Shown here piece after piece: positions 5,917 through 6,722 of a stretch of DNA of 6,722 bases. Each line of letters starts with the position of its first letter. Position 1 is the stretch's first letter. A model generated the notes under the pieces. It had not been told where the DNA came from, did no database searches, and saw only the letters and a program-made list of their open reading frames with translations. Source of the stretch: Chloroflexota bacterium. Lineage in GTDB: Bacteria > Chloroflexota > Ktedonobacteria > Ktedonobacterales > Ktedonobacteraceae. The stretch covers positions 1-6,722 of the forward strand of contig VBHS01000374.1 of assembly GCA_005881295.1 (NCBI GenBank), written 5' to 3'. The position numbers and the translations under genes are program-made.

Positions 5917-6393
5917 TTACTGCCCTTTCTCCAGTTCCACTACCACCTTCTTAATCCCCACAGCCACATCATAGAGCGCGTCATCCTGGTTGGACCAGTT
6001 GACTACGGGCTTAGCATCTCGGGGTAAAGCCTGGAGCGCGGCAAATTTCTCATTGTGCCAGTCGCATTTCCGTAGAATAATAGGAATAACGCAAGCCTCC
6101 CCTTTTTGGTGTCGCTCGAGGGCGCGTTTCACCTCGACCGAATTACAATAATCCGAGTCTAAAAAATCCGCGCTGACAAGGAGTAGAATGATCTGGGCGG
6201 TATCTAAGTGTGCACTGATTGTCTTGTTCCAGCTATTCCCCGCACGGATATTGCGGTCGTACCAGCAGACAATGCGGTTCTGCCGCTTCATCGAACTCAG
6301 GTGCTTCTCCAGCTTATCACGCAAGGCTTCATCTTCATGCGCGTAGGAAAAGAGGATTTCGATAGACCTCTTCACAAATTGATTTGAGGACAT
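5917..6393 (-). CDS. Single-domain TIR protein
   Basis: A 158-residue protein that is almost entirely one Toll/interleukin-1 receptor domain. Strand A and box 1 appear as IEILFSYAHEDEALRDKL (11-28), the BB-loop as CWYDRNIRAGNSW (43-55), strand C as AQIILLLVSADFLDSDYC (66-83), and the presumed catalytic glutamate is E87 in NSVEVKRAL. VIPIILRKCDW (102-112) and LQALPRDAKPV follow, ending in a helix VAVGIKKVVVELEKG. Bacterial TIR domains commonly hydrolyse NAD+ or make cyclic ADP-ribose signals in immunity; this one has the residues expected for activity, but the role is inferred. Such domains are usually fused to NB-ARC, TPR or WD40 modules; none is fused here and the stop follows the fold directly. 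GGGAG lies seven bases before the ATG. The gene converges on murJ (97-base gap) and diverges from the partial gene at 6663. Confidence 0.88.
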   Translation of the reverse strand: MSSNQFVKRSIEILFSYAHEDEALRDKLEKHLSSMKRQNRIVCWYDRNIRAGNSWNKTISAHLDTAQIILLLVSADFLDSDYCNSVEVKRALERHQKGEACVIPIILRKCDWHNEKFAALQALPRDAKPVVNWSNQDDALYDVAVGIKKVVVELEKGQ

Positions 6394-6662
6394 AAACGCA
6401 CTCCCAAACTACAAAGTTAACAATGCTCATCCCTAGTTATAAACCTGAGTATATGCGCTGCAATGATTATTATCAAGCTTGCGAGTAACTTATCTAATTT
6501 TAAGCAACCTTCAAAAGAGATAAGAAAGTGATTTGTTTGTCTTAAGCGAGTTTAGTATCTGCTTAGAGTCTTCTACAGCAGAGTTTATAAGGGTCGAAAA
6601 TCCTTGTAATGTGCACAAAAAGGCGCTACCCTAATAATCAGATATAAAGAAAAGAGGAGTAC
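6394..6662. other. AT-rich divergent intergenic region
   Basis: A 269-base stretch between the TIR gene and the divergent partial gene, visibly richer in A and T than the flanking cluster. It holds the TIR promoter candidate and the ribosome site of the next gene. GAGTTTA occurs twice (about 6548 and 6581). A TTGTAA (6604-6609) with a 17-base spacer to TACCCT (6627-6632) is a weak possible promoter for the rightward gene. I see no open frame or RNA gene in it. Confidence 0.5.
6436..6463 (-). promoter_or_regulatory. Candidate sigma-70-type promoter for the TIR gene
   Basis: On the minus strand TTGCAG (6463-6458), a 16-base spacer and TATAAC (6441-6436) lie about 43 bases upstream of the TIR ATG. 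The -10 matches TATAAT at five of six positions, the -35 matches three of six. The surrounding DNA is AT-rich, which raises the chance of fortuitous matches. Confidence 0.4.
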
Positions 6663-6722
6663 ATGACTATGCAGATACAAGAGACAACAAAAGTACAAAC
6701 GATAGATATCAGCGATGGCGTG
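6663..6722 (+). CDS. Start of an unidentified gene (first ~20 codons, runs off the window)
   Basis: An open frame begins MTMQIQETTKVQTIDISDGV and continues past the right edge. The sequence AAAGAGGAGTAC directly precedes the ATG at 6663. GGAG is only three bases from this ATG but nine bases from the second ATG at 6669, so the true start may be 6669. The visible residues are polar and carry no signal peptide or recognisable motif, so no function is assigned. It is divergent from the TIR gene across 269 bases, so a functional link is possible but unsupported. Confidence 0.6.
   Translation, partial: MTMQIQETTKVQTIDISDGV

Overview
The window reads as ordinary chromosomal DNA from a bacterium of moderate GC. 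The gene mix suggests Chloroflexota, probably a Ktedonobacteria-like lineage: a PknB-type Ser/Thr kinase, a small TIR protein, a MurJ-family flippase with a hydrophilic N-terminal tail, and heptose kinase and nucleotidyltransferase as separate genes. The taxon is an inference from gene content and general feel; there is no marker gene. I see no tRNA, rRNA, CRISPR array, IS element or attachment site.

Left part, minus strand: the N-terminal 250 codons of a Ser/Thr protein kinase (752 down to the window edge) with a candidate extended -10 promoter, preceded by a small four-helix membrane protein (1425-976). A perfect 24-bp inverted repeat lies just beyond the membrane protein's stop, between the two genes. 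Upstream of the membrane protein, in the divergent intergenic region, sits a tandem pair of ~19-bp repeats that could be an operator.

Middle, plus strand (1517-5819): a compact, apparently co-transcribed run of DUF503 protein, a broken WecG/TagA/CpsF glycosyltransferase, a RfaE1-type heptose-phosphate kinase, a RfaE2-type heptose nucleotidyltransferase (4-nt ATGA overlap with the kinase) and a MurJ/MviN-type lipid-linked oligosaccharide flippase. Together these point to activation of a heptose-like sugar, transfer to a lipid-linked glycan and export of the lipid-linked product. The glycosyltransferase has an internal deletion of roughly 60 codons plus a frame change. Its N-terminal catalytic half and C-terminal tail are both recognisable but lie in different frames, so it is annotated as a pseudogene (or an assembly/sequencing error).

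Right part: a single-domain TIR protein on the minus strand (6393-5917), convergent with murJ, with a good RBS and a plausible promoter. A 269-bp AT-rich region then separates it from the first 20 codons of a divergent, unidentified plus-strand gene that runs off the window.

Nothing here is clearly a new system. The items most worth a second look are the deleted glycosyltransferase inside an otherwise intact cluster, the standalone TIR gene with its divergent neighbour, the operator-like tandem repeat, and the perfect palindrome.
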